Below, one piece after another: positions 41,054 to 51,983 of a DNA stretch of 64,000 nt. This DNA comes from Massariosphaeria phaeospora (taxonomy: Eukaryota > Ascomycota > Dothideomycetes > Pleosporales), in contig JAADJZ010000017.1 in NCBI GenBank assembly GCA_011032825.1, positions 558,001 to 622,000 of the forward strand, in the 5' to 3' direction. Position numbers and translations under genes: made by a program. The stretch's first letter is position 1. Every line of letters starts with the position of its first letter. Under the pieces are notes generated by a model. That model searched no databases. It was not told the DNA's origin and worked only from the letters and a program-made list of their open reading frames with translations.

Positions 41054-41095
41054 CAGCACAGCACAGCACAGCACAGCACAGCACAGCACAGCACA
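41054..41095. repeat. (CAGCA)n microsatellite, about 8 units
   Basis: The longest pure 5-bp tract in the window. Flanked by other short-period tracts. Confidence 0.9.
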
Positions 41096-41769
41096 TTGTA
41101 CTTACTGTCCTGGCGCATCGACGCTGTCGTCTAACTTAGCAGGCTAATGCAACGCAACTACTTTCCCCCCTTCCCTTCTCTCTTCTTCTTCTCTCTCTCT
41201 CTCCAAAATCATAGAACCTTATACGTTTCTCCTAATCTATCAACAAGCGTCCTTTTTCTTTTCAAGCACGAAAGCCTTCCTTTCGCTTCTGCAGCGTTCG
41301 TAAGACTTTCCTTGTATGTCTGTGTGTCTGTTATAATGGGTAGGTGTGCGGAAGAAAGAGCAGCGAGGTTGAGGCTGCGATATATATCGTTGCTGTGCCG
41401 CAACAACTACCTACCACTATATGTCGTCAGGCCACCCACCCACCGACCAACCCAACCCATCCCAACCTATCCCGCCCGCGCCGTTCCGTTGCGTTCCGCA
41501 CCGCTTAGTTTATATCCACCCCACCGCACCCCATGCCAAGTCCCGAGTCCCAACACCCAACATCAACCTTGTTTATTATCTCCCCACAACCATAACCATC
41601 CATAACTATCTAGCTTAGAACGTAAACTTCAACGTTAAATCCGGCCTCACCCTCATCTTCTTTTTCTTCGTCGTCTCCAGCTGTGAGACAATCACTCGCA
41701 CGGGCAGTTCGAGCCACGGTAGTGCAAAAACGACACACGGGCTAGCCACGCGATCGATTAGTCCAGATA

Positions 41770-41853
41770 CCTACCCTACCCTACCCTACCACATGGGCGG
41801 CCCACATTCCACAACAAGAGGCGTGGGAACGAAACGGAACGGAACGGGACGGG
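41770..41853. repeat. (CCTAC)n and (GGAAC)n microsatellites
   Basis: CCTAC units at 41770-41790 and a degenerate GGAAC run at 41826-41853. Not telomere repeats (those would be TTAGGG/CCCTAA). Confidence 0.75.
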
Positions 41854-42240
41854 TACGACGGCGCACAAAAAAAAAAACACGACTGCACGCCCACTACATC
41901 CATGACAAGAAACCAACAGGGCGCGAGCGAGCGAGAATACGCAGAGCCAAGTCGAGACAAAATCAGCTCTAATTAGATAAAAAAAAAAATAACCAGCAAA
42001 GCGTTCCTACGCGGAACAGGATATCAACGCCACGAAAATGCCCCACAGTAACAGTCTCCAACCTAGCCAGACAGACAAACAAAACAAAATTGGTATAAAC
42101 AAGAGACCCGACACGATGCGATCCCAGAACGTCTTTAGACAAGATACAGTTTCGAATCGAGCCAATGTACATTTTGCGACGAATATACAATCATTTACAA
42201 CTCAACCTCCCGGCTTCCGGAATATATATTAACACGCACA

Positions 42241-44516
42241 TCATCCCGTAGTCTCCTCGTACAAGAAATTGCCGTCCTGATCCACATACTTGATCGTCTG
42301 CTTGCTAACACAGTACCCCTCCTCCTGCTCGGGCGCCTCCGGCAGCGGCAGCCCGCCAAACGACATGGTGCCGGACGGGTACGGCGGCGAGACGCCGGAC
42401 GGCGACGACGGGACGCCTGGGACCGGGCCGAAGAACGGGTAGGGCGCGGGTTCCGGCTCGTCCTTGCCCGGGCCGGGCGTGACGTAGCCGAGCGGCGTGG
42501 GCACGTACTCGTAGGGCGCGCCGGCGGGCTTGTCCTCGGTGACTTCGGGCAGGACGGTGAAGTCGCCGAGCTCGGGGAGGCCGCCGGCAGACGGCGTGAT
42601 GGGGCAGCTCTTGACGTAGATGTGGAGGTCGGGGAGGGTGCTGGTGTCGAGCTCGACGCCGCCGGGGCCGATGATCTTGTAGTGCAGGTTCTCCTTGAGG
42701 TAGGGGGACACGTCATCCGGGTGCAGCGACTTGAGTTCGCCGGTGGCTTCTTTGCCCTGCAGACAGGTCGTGAGCGGGATGGAGCCTTCGGTGATGATGG
42801 GCTGCGAGCTGTTGCTGCCGCCGGCCATGGAGCCGCCGAGAATGGCGTACATGCCGACGTAGTTGGGGTCTTCGGTGTAGTCACCAGTGGGGGTGGTGGA
42901 GTTGCCCGGCGCGGGGAAAGGAGCGGTGGAGTTGGAAGTCGAGTTGCCGGCGCCCGGCTTGCCAACGAAGCAGTGGACAGCGTAGGACCCGTCTATAGCA
43001 TACTTGTTGGCCTGGATAGACATGACGGTGTAGTGGTCGCCTTTCTTGAACTCGCGGCCCTCGTACTGCCCGTCACTAACGGCACGCTTACGTCCACCAG
43101 AGCTGGGTCCGTAAAGCCTTGCGACACGTGACTCCATCGTACGCACGTCGGGATTATCCCGAGTCTCAGGGTACGAGTATCCAAGTGCGGCGGTCTCCCT
43201 GACATCGTTGCTAGTAAAGAAGTCCCCACGACTGTTCTTTGTGAAAGGCTTGAGGGGGGAGTTTGCGTTCTTGGCTTCGCCTTGTTTCCACTGGGCCATC
43301 GGACGGTTGATGTTTCCATTTGCGATATACGTGTTCGGGGTCAGTTTCTGGTGCATGGCCAACAGACGGTCGATGTTGGTGTGGTGGAGCCAGAATGCGG
43401 GATCAAAAGCCGAGTGGTCCAAGTAGTACATATGGCCGAGGGTTTCTCCTCCAACAGTGACGTGAATGGCATCGTGGACTGATTCGAAGCTGTCGAAGTT
43501 TCCTCCGTTTTGCTGTGTCCGGACACCAATTTGGGAAGAGCTAACGAAACCGAAAGACTGCTTAGACGCGAAGATGCCAAACAGGCGGTCACGAAGACTG
43601 ATCCGGATACTGCTCATACGGGCGTTCACCTCGTTGTTATTGCTGCGGGTCGGGTTGCCGATAGGTCGACGAAGGGTGGTGGGGTGGCTGTTCCATGGAC
43701 CACCTTGCATCTCAGCAGGCAATGAGCTGCCGAAAGTGTACGAATACAGCGGGTTGGCAATCGAGACCTGGCCAGAGGGCTTGGTCACAGTGACACGTTG
43801 GTCACGCATGAGCGTGGGCATGTTGGATTCGCCATTAGGCGGCGCAGCGGCCCAGTCCCAGTACGGCATACGCAAGTTGGCGGCAGCGTTCCTCCAACGT
43901 TGGCGCTGGTTCTTCGGGAACGAATTGACAACTTCGGTGACTGCGACGTACAAAGCTTGCTGTATAGATATTAGTAAAAACATCTAGGGAACAGCGAGTT
44001 TGCTGACCTCGTAGACAGCAAGGTACGGCCTGTGCCAGGAAGCAAAGAGCGTGCTCGCATGAGTGCAGAAACCTGCGCGGTTTACCATGGGACTGAAGTT
44101 GTTCCACGTCACGTAGGGACGGCCGTGAACACCTGCAGCTGATTAGTACTCTGACGTCCGGGCTGTCATCTGGAAGTCATACCAGCAACTTGATAGTAGG
44201 AGAGCCGGTCAGAATGCGGCTTGCCCTGGAACTTCTCCATGCCGAGGAGGTACAGGTTCCACTGGTCGGCGTTCTTCTTCAGTTCACGGATTTCCAGACG
44301 TGGCTGAACTCCCCCGCTGCGAATACCAGTAATCTCAAGGAAGCCGCTCTGGCGCTCCTGCAGATGCTGGACGGTCTCTTCGTAATGCTCCTCCATGGCC
44401 TTGGGGGAGCGATGAGAGTGCTGGGCGCCATGCTGGAAGGCGACGGTCACCTGGATCAAGACGAGAAGAGCGAAGAGCATGGCCATGGCCCCCCGCGGCT
44501 TGCTGAAAGCCGCCAT
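42241..44516 (-). CDS. Secreted tyrosinase, type-3 copper
   Basis: Three exons, 44516-44183, 44132-44008 and 43959-42241 (introns 50 and 48 nt), encode 725 residues. A signal peptide (MLFALLVLIQVTVA) points to secretion. The copper-A site has His114 (GVHGRPY, formed across the first intron), His136 and His145 (CTHASTLFASWH), with Cys134 two residues before His136, the position of the Cys-His thioether in fungal tyrosinases. Copper B has His315 and His319 (VHDAIH) and the WLHHTNID block at 343-349. A C-terminal lid domain (FKKGDHYTVMSIQANKYAIDG, VHCFVGKP) is followed by a linker with several Asn-Ser-Thr sequons and a Pro-rich tail ending YVDQDGNFLYEETTG. The enzyme hydroxylates monophenols and oxidises diphenols to quinones for melanin or cross-linking. 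Confidence 0.92.
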
Positions 44517-46624
44517 AATGGACGAAGTAGATCAAAGAAGGTAGCTTTGGGAGTGGACAACGATTGGACGCAAAGAAGCCGAAGAAGTGGCCAGAACCCC
44601 GAAGATCAGAAACAGCACAGTACAGTATTAAAACGATGGGCTAAAAAGAGCGTAACGACCTGGGACAAGTCCTCGGTCTACGTCGAAGGGACAGGTGAGG
44701 TTCGGAACGAAGCCTCGATGTCAGTGACGGTGGAATTAGAAGGGTTGGCAGCGCGGAAGCAGGGGCGGGCCCACGGAGGGTGATATACAGGCACCGTTCC
44801 TGGGGTCCTCTCCTGGGACTAGGCTGGCCCTGCTGGCTGCCCTTTTGGACAGTGGGCGGCAGCATGGCGCATCGGATGTGTGGCGGCAGCGCGGGCCTGA
44901 TTGGACGTGTCTGCTGGGGCGGTGGGGCCGGGGACGCCCCTGCCAGCTGCGAAACGAGCAGCCGCAGCCATCAGCTCGCGCTTTCCCCCTGATTTAACCC
45001 CAAAGCACTCGCCGCCGCTGCCCGCTTGGGCGGCCGTCCAGGGGGCTGATTCGGGCGTGCGAGGCCAGTGCCAAGTGCCGGCGCGCCAGGAACATGCTGC
45101 GCTGTGCGAGGCGAGCGACGTGGAGTAGCTAACGAGGTCCGGCTCACTCAGACGCTGCTCACTCAGGCGCGCCAGGACGACACCTGTCCGTTCGGCACCA
45201 GACCAGACGAAAGCATCGGGTCCCAAATGGTGCGGGATGCGTGATGCGTGATGCAGCTGTGCGAGTCTGCAGCGGCGACTCAGGCCGGCCGCGCAAGCCG
45301 TGAAAAAGCTAGACTCCTCGCAGGGCGGCGGTGGAGTCTGGATAAGTGTGCATAGGAGACAGCTAGCGGTGGGTTAGTCGAGCTCTCCGCCCACGGGAAT
45401 ACGGCCACGGGCGTACTCACTGGCTGCCCTGCGCCAGCGGACTCCGGCCGTCGTAAAAAACCATTTGATTGCAGGCCAGACGGCGCCCTCTGACAGGGCG
45501 ACGCGCGAGACATCAGACCGTGTCATCGTAGGAAGCTGATGAGATGCGACGCCGTGCTTTGAGGGTCATGCTGCACCGCCGGGCTGACGCAAGGAGCGAC
45601 CGTTTTGATTGAGGGACGAGAGGAGGGGAGGAGGGGAGACGTCGCTGTTGCTGTCGCTGGGTCGCTGGCGCCGAGGAGTTTGTCATCGGCCCGTCCAATT
45701 GGAAGAGGTCCGAAGGTCATGTACGCCGCTCTCGTACGCAAGAAGTCGCCGAAAAGAAGCTGCGAAATTGCTTGAGATGAGGAGATCAACAGGCGCAGTA
45801 CGTACAATTCCTACAACATGTACTACTCTTACTCCTAAATTAATCACGACTCACGAAGAAAATCTACATAGAGACTATTTTGATAACCTTTCTGTATACA
45901 AATTCGGTTTGGCGCGCGATATTTGGTAGGGCCCGCTATTTTGAGTTCCTTCTTTTGCAGTTTGCGTACGAGAGCCCGGCCTCCTTCCTCGCGAGCCCGG
46001 CAGGCTCCGTCATGTGCAACCCGCGCCCACTGCTCTGTGCCCACTCTCCGCTTTGTTTCAACCCTCAACCTTTCCAAGGGTTTCCAGCAGACATCTGACC
46101 TGCAGCTGCACAGCCAGCCAACCGTCTTCTCCGTTCATTTTAACAGCCGTTTGTTTCTGCCTGACGCGGAGCTACCCATCCGGGATCATCAACAAAAAGG
46201 ACGCAGTCAAAAAGAACTGCGGCTCCGGTCTGGCTTCCGCCTACGTCTGCAATGCTACTATTTCTACTACTGACCAACCTTTCGAAAATGCGAGCTTTGC
46301 CTCTCTCTGTACGGAGTAGATGCTCTGAACGTGCCGCTTACCTAAGCATGAAATGAATAGCATGACTGTACTGTTTGCTGTGCATCCAGCAGTCTATACA
46401 CTCCACGTACATCATCAGACCATATCGCGCATCACTATGCAAAACACGCAGTCATCATAGGATGCAGGCTCTGTTCACGTGTTTAGAAGCAATAATACTG
46501 GCTTCTCACCAACAAGCCATCAAAGCGATAAACCCCAAACCCGCCCAACTCCAAGCTGTAACAACACACTTCACCATCGAAAACTCCTAGCTTGATGTGT
46601 GCTCCCCAGAAAACAAGCACAACA
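44517..46624. other. Interval of 2.1 kb between tyrosinase and YVC1
   Basis: Tyrosinase promoter on the left, 3' flank of YVC1 on the right. It holds an isolated, coding-like exon at 46147-46319. A GATGCGT short tandem lies near 45236-45255. Other frames are GC artefacts. Confidence 0.45.
46147..46319 (+). CDS. Possible last exon of a small Cys-rich secreted protein
   Basis: After a good acceptor (TTTTAACAG, ending at 46146) an open stretch of 56 codons runs to TAG at 46317-46319. It reads like protein: five Cys, an IINKKDAVKKNCGSGLASAY segment, and VCNAT and SLC near the end. This fits the end of a small disulfide-rich protein. I cannot find its first exon or signal peptide with any confidence in the 500 bp upstream, so it may be a fragment or chance. 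Confidence 0.28.
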
Positions 46625-48949
46625 TCAACCCTGCCAAACACTGCTCAACCTCCTCCTTCTCGTCACCCCACCACCACTCGGCTCCCCAACCTTGGGCGCA
46701 GCGCCCGCAAAACTGTTATCCAAGATCGCATCCTCCAGGTCATCCTCCTCCTCGATCCGGTCGATGATGTCCTGCGGAGGCTCTTCATCGAACACAGCCT
46801 GGAGATCGGCATGCGCGGAAAAGTTCTGCCAGTTCCACCACTTGGACCGCTTGGAGGGCCCGCCTGGTCTCCGCTTGCGGGCGGGCTTCCACAGATTCCG
46901 ACGCTCGTATAGCGCCAGTCCGAGTAGAAAGGGGGCGTTCAGGACTCTCACCAAGGTGACGTTGGTTTTGTGGAAGTAGCGCGGTGTGACGATGAACTTG
47001 AGCGGGAGAAGGCACACGAGCGCGACAAGGTTGAACGGGGGTCGATAGGCGAACAGCGTGTCCGATTTGACGCCTTCGAACGTCAGAACGGCACGGCGGA
47101 ATTGCACTTCGGCGGTGGCATCGGCAGCGATTTTCGAAAACGTGTTCGAGAGTATTGAGACCAGGACGGTGAGGAAGAGAGTGTTGCCTAGGAAGGCGTA
47201 GATGACCATCAACGTGGGTCCAAGGTATTTGTGAAAGTTGGGCGCTTCGTCGATGCCGGTGCCGTCGAGGCCGAACCATATCCAGAGCATCCATTTCGAT
47301 ATGGTGATGGGGCCGGGGTGTTCAGTGAAGTTGACGTCGTTGTTGCTCATGTTGAGCCATTTGAGTGCCAGCAGGAAGCCACCAAAGCACCATACTGCGA
47401 TCAGACTCAAAGCCGTAAATTCTTTGACCATGGCTCTCAGGGATATGAAGAGCATGTTCTCCGGCATGAGGTTGAATGCTAGTCGCGGGAATAGGATTGG
47501 AGCTGCGATGGCGAGAAGATCGAGCGCTTGACGCCCGGCTTCATCATTGCTCGAAATCCAACCATAGACCCGCATAGCAAAATATATAAGGAACACGAAG
47601 ACAAACCCGACGTCGAGAAAAGCCCAGAGTTCCTGAGTATGTACCGTCCATCCATGTTCAAGCATCGATGCACATTCGTCTAGCACCCAGCCACAAGCAT
47701 AAACAATAAACCATATTTCTGGCTTGGTAAGAGCTACGCCATCTCGGTTCCCCATGCAGAGGCAATACAGACAGAGTAGGATAACAAACTGGATGACTTC
47801 AATCATATTACGCGTTCGAGGTACCATGAGGCGATATTGATTGAGTAAAGGGGCCTTTCGAGGATCGTATAAAGATATCGGCTTGTGTTTGTAGTGATCA
47901 GGGAGTATGTCCATGAAGGTTGTTGGGGTGTACACTATTCGACCCCGGTACACTGCGTCTATGACCTTCTGGCATGCAGAGCTGCTGAGAAATACTTTGC
48001 TCTCGGATATGATAGCAACTTCGAGGGAAGCCAACTTGCCTTCATAGCCACCTTGACTGTGGTATTGCCAGGTATGTCTATCCGGACATATGTCGGACGG
48101 AGCATTTTGAAATGGCTGGAACGGCGCGACGAGGATCTTGGCGAGGAACAGAAGACCTTGTTTTCCAGTGGTTTCTTCGTCGTGTCTTCGTAGAATTTTC
48201 AGCGCCACTAGCTCACAAAGGTTCGCGCGTGTAAGGTTGACCGTTTGGTGATGCTGTTGATACTGCTGCTCACGCAAGAACTGCATGCGGTTGACCAGGA
48301 GGCAGTATACTACACGGTATTAGTAACAGCATCGTATGGCAAGTTGCTTGAACGAACCAATTGATACGTCATCCTCGTCATACAGACGGTCGACAAGCGG
48401 CTTTACAATCAAAACATTCATTCGGGGCTCCCTTAGCTGATCCATTGTATATGGATCCTCGATAGTGGCGAGCACAAGCCTCCGGATCCTTTTTATTGTC
48501 AGTCAGATTACGTTAATGTATGACGGACAGTGTTCGAAACTCGGGGTATCTTTCTCCTTTCATATGGATAGGAATGCTTACCTATGAATAGTGACATAGA
48601 CCCCCAAGTTAGAATGAGGATCCGCAAAGAATAGCTCTCGTGGTCCCGCTCCCTCTCCATCTTCCCTCAAACATCCATCGGACCGCGCATCCACGTCGTC
48701 CACAGACAAAAGAGTCTCCTGGTCTTCCCGGCTCCGGACAAACCGCAATGCCTCGCTCAAGCTGCGGTGGGGACCAGCCAAATGAGGCCGGGCTAGATGT
48801 TCCGGGATATGGATATGCCGGGTAGATGAAGCCTTACGCCTCGGGGAGGCATCACGGCTTCTGTCGCTGCTACTGGCATTGCCACTGGAACTCGGAAAGT
48901 CGTGTTTGGCACCGGCATTCCAGTCTGGGTTGGATGTCGGCCCAGGCAT
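46625..48949 (-). CDS. YVC1: YVC1/TRPY-type vacuolar cation channel
   Basis: Three exons, 48949-48582, 48488-48358 and 48309-46625 (introns 93 and 48 nt), encode 727 residues. After a Ser/Arg-rich head, the cytosolic N-domain reads IHRIRRLVLATIEDPYTMDQLREPR, then VDRLYD.DDVSIVYCLLVNR, built across introns and typical of fungal Yvc1. It continues with AIISESKVFLSSSACQ and the highly conserved YTPTTFMDILPDHYKHKP. Six membrane helices span about 335-555: one each around MIEVIQFVILL, IWFIVYACGWVL, FLDVGFVFVFLIYF, LLAIAAPILF, LSLIAVWCFGGFLL and VIYAFLGNTLFL, with the pore region (WIWFGLDGTG) before the last. The C-tail has an acidic EEEDDLED segment like the Ca-responsive tail of yeast Yvc1. It should release Ca from the vacuole on osmotic or calcium stimuli. 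Confidence 0.9.
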
Positions 48950-50154
48950 GTATAGCGCCTAGCTGCAGGAAGAGAGGCAGCGAGGGCGTTAGGAACAACA
49001 CTGCAACTGCGTGAGAGGTGAAGTGGTGAAATTGGAGTCCGTTATTGGAGATACGGCAGGGCGCTTGCGGATTAAGCTTCGCGGGTTCCGGAATAGGAAG
49101 GATAGACGAGGCCGCGGTTTCACACCAGCTTCGCGTTCAGGATTGACAGAATACCAAGCACTGATATGGAGAACGATTCTTGCTGTTTGTGGCCGGCGGG
49201 AGTGTATTGTAGCAGTCCGTGCAGCCAAGGTATAGGGAAGTGGCGATAGGGTTGCAAAAGCAATGTGTTTGAGGGATAATATTCGAGACGAATTGCACTA
49301 ACCTAGTACGGACTACTGTAAAAAGACGTCGACAAGACGTCAATATAAAGAAACGCACGACACCGTTAGCATTTCCATAACTAAACGCTCCCGTTGGCTT
49401 CTCATCTCAGACTATTGAGGACAATTCCACGAACTTTGGAGAACCAGCCATATGCTAGCCGTTCAATGTCCAAACTAGAATGCAACCCCCCACTATCCCA
49501 GAACCTAGCCCAACCAGCCTACACATAACTAACCGTACCAATACCCACTTACCCCCCACATTAAACCAACCCTCGCAATCCACCAATCACACCTATCTAC
49601 AGTAAATCCATACCCCGCGTAATCACGTTCCTCCCCACCAACCAATCTCCCAAACAACAACAAGAAGACAGACCACAGCAAAGAAACCCGCCAAAGCCAC
49701 ACCATACCATACCATACCATCACAGCTTTTCCCTTCGCACAAGACAAAGCCGTCTACCTAGTCCCACTAGCCAGCCGGCTCGTGCCCTCCCCAACGCATC
49801 CATCTTTCCCGCTCCGCTACCCAGCACCAAGTCCCCGACGGAAAACAGCATCACGTTGCCCGCTGCCGTCGAAAAGGAAAGTTGATCCATCGTTAGACTA
49901 CCACTGCAGCGAGTAAGAAAGAGATATTCATCTGCGGCATTCTGGATTTTGTATAAGGAAGGAAGGAAGGAAGGAAGGAACCAACCAAACCATCAAAAGC
50001 CTCACCGCACCACCCAAACACCGCCCGCCCCAGCAACTTCAAGACTTCAAATACACTCTCCCCCCCTTCCCCTTCCCCTCCTTCCTCCCTCCCCCTTCAA
50101 AACCCCTCTCCCTCTGCCTTCCCCCTATCCCCCCCGTCCCCCTTCCAACCCACC
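48950..50154. promoter_or_regulatory. Divergent region between YVC1 and DSD1
   Basis: Two promoters in about 1.2 kb. Contains (ACCAT)n at 49702-49721, (GGAA)n at about 49959-49980 and a long C/T-rich leader before 50155. No coding signal. Confidence 0.45.
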
Positions 50155-51798
50155 ATGTCCTACCCCCTTCCCACCCGCTCCTTCCTCCTCCCCCAATACC
50201 TACACAAATCCCTCTCAGACGTCGGCACCCCAGCCATCGTGCTCGACCGCGCCATCGTGCGCCGCAACTGCGCTGCCATGCTGGACGTGTGCCGCAGCCT
50301 GGGCGTGGGGTTCCGGGCGCATGTTAAGAGCCACAAGGTTAGTGCGTAGTGTGTAGTGTTTTTATGTTAGGAGAAGAGAACGGAGGGGATGGGATGAGAT
50401 GGGGGAGGAGAGGAGAGGGGGAGGAAGAGGAGCATGAGGAGGAAAGGGGTTGTGCTGTGTTGTACTGTACTGTGCTAACAACCCCTAAACACAGACTCTC
50501 GAACTCTCAAAACTGCAAGTCGGCGACTCCGGACCCGCACACTTCATAGTTTCAACAGTAGTCGAAGCCGAGCACCTGCTCCCCTTTGCGCAAGAATGCC
50601 AGGCCGCAGGCCGAGCATGCAGTGTAAGTTTCTCGACTGCACATCACATTACATCACATCACTCACTTATCACCCCCCCAGAATCCCTGCCTTCTATCAT
50701 TCATTCATTCACTCCATTATCATAAATTCATTTTTTCATTTCTGCATCGCTAACCCCGCCATACAGATCCTCTACGGCGTGCCCGTCCCGCAATCCACCA
50801 TCCCCCGGCTCCTCGCTCTCGCCAGCAACCTCGCCCCTTTCACGCTGCACATCCTCACCGATCACATCAGCCACTTCGAGCACTTCCACGCCGCCACCAA
50901 AAACGCTGCGATTGGCGTTTACATCAAGATCGACACCGGGTACCAGCGCGCCGGCATCAAGACCTCGTCTCCGAAGTTCGAGGCGCTCGTAAAAACAGTC
51001 GTCGAGAAATCAGGCCATGGGTTCCAAGGCTTCTACAGCCATTTCGGGCACTCGTACGGGGGTGACTCGGAAGAAGACGCAGCGAACGGGTTGATTGAGG
51101 AGTTGAACGGGTTGGAATTAGCCACGCGGGCTATGCCGGAGGGGTTCAGGGGGAAATTGGTGTTGACGGTTGGGGCGACGCCGACGGCGACTGCAGCGCA
51201 GAACATGCTGTCGAGCTCGAGCCCGCGAGTCGGCGAGTTCAAAGAGATCCTGGCGAGGCTGGGCGAGAAACACGTGGTGGAGTTGCATGCGGGGGTGTAC
51301 CCGCTGCTGGATTTGCAGCAGGTAGCGACGCGTGCGCGGCCGCAGACAGGGGATGCGCAGAACGGATTCGCGCCGCTGTCGCAATCGAGCATCGGGTGCA
51401 AGGTGTTGGTCGAAGTGACGTCTATATACGATGAACGGGAAAAGCCCGAGGCCTTGATATCAGCGGGGTCGTTGGCGTTGGGTAGGGAGCCGTGCAAGAG
51501 TTATCCGGGATGGGGTATTGTAACGGGGGACCTGGGGAACAAGAACAGCGAGCTTGTTTACGACGAGCGGGGAGACAAGACAGGCTGGATCGTCGGGAGA
51601 GTCAGCCAGGAGCACGGAATCTTGACATGGGAGGGGCCGAGAGCTCAGATGCAGCCCCTGACCATTGGAGACAAGTTACTCGTGTGGCCAAACCATGCCT
51701 GCGTTGCTGGAGCCGGGTTTGGATGGTATCTTATTGTAGATTCGGAGGGTGGAGGTGATAAGATTGTAGACGTGTGGGTAAGATGGCGAGGATGGTAG
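50155..51798 (+). CDS. DSD1: D-serine dehydratase, fold-type III PLP enzyme (DSD1)
   Basis: Three exons, 50155-50337, 50495-50623 and 50767-51798 (longer introns of 157 and 143 nt, all phase 0), encode 447 residues, close to yeast Dsd1. The PLP lysine is Lys58 in RAHVKSHK, preceded by TPAIVLDRAIVRRN, the alanine-racemase-type N-domain. Middle landmarks are IKIDTGYQRAGI, GFYSHFGHSYG and the phosphate-binding VGATPTATA. The C-terminal domain holds the zinc ligands His414 and Cys416 in WPNHACVAG, which make this a zinc-dependent D-serine dehydratase (D-serine to pyruvate and ammonia). Cytosolic. A 22-bp tandem duplication begins right after the stop. Confidence 0.92.
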
Positions 51799-51799
51799 A

Positions 51800-51843
51800 A
51801 CCCCCAATCAATGATGTAGAGACCCCCAATCAATGATGCAGGG
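51800..51843 (+). repeat. 22-bp tandem duplication just after the DSD1 stop
   Basis: Two adjacent units beginning ACCCCCAATCAATGATG, differing only at their ends. The first starts two bases after the TAG. Confidence 0.85.
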
Positions 51844-51983
51844 TTGCTGAATTAGTGACGCGTTCGAGGCGTGATATTTGCAATGATGTTCTGTTCTCAC
51901 TGCGTCTAGAAATTTGTAGTCGTCCCACACACTGGATTGGACATGTGCGGCACCATTCACGTAGACGCTCGCGTAGGATGGAT

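Larger units (their letters stand above)
40410..42240. other. Convergent intergenic interval of 1.8 kb, rich in microsatellites
   Basis: 3' flanks of JJJ1 and tyrosinase. It holds 5-bp-period tracts at 40564-40580, 40963-40982, 41054-41095, 41770-41790 and 41826-41853, a (CAAATC)n tract at about 40774-40798, and A-runs near 41870 and 41980. No coding frame is supported. Confidence 0.55.

Noticed and set aside
41766..41790. CCTAC repeats as possible telomeric sequence
   Set aside because: Period five, not the six-base TTAGGG/CCCTAA fungal telomere unit.
44190..44783. 197-codon frame opposite the tyrosinase first exon
   Set aside because: Antisense to exon 1 with its splice site and signal peptide; no protein character.
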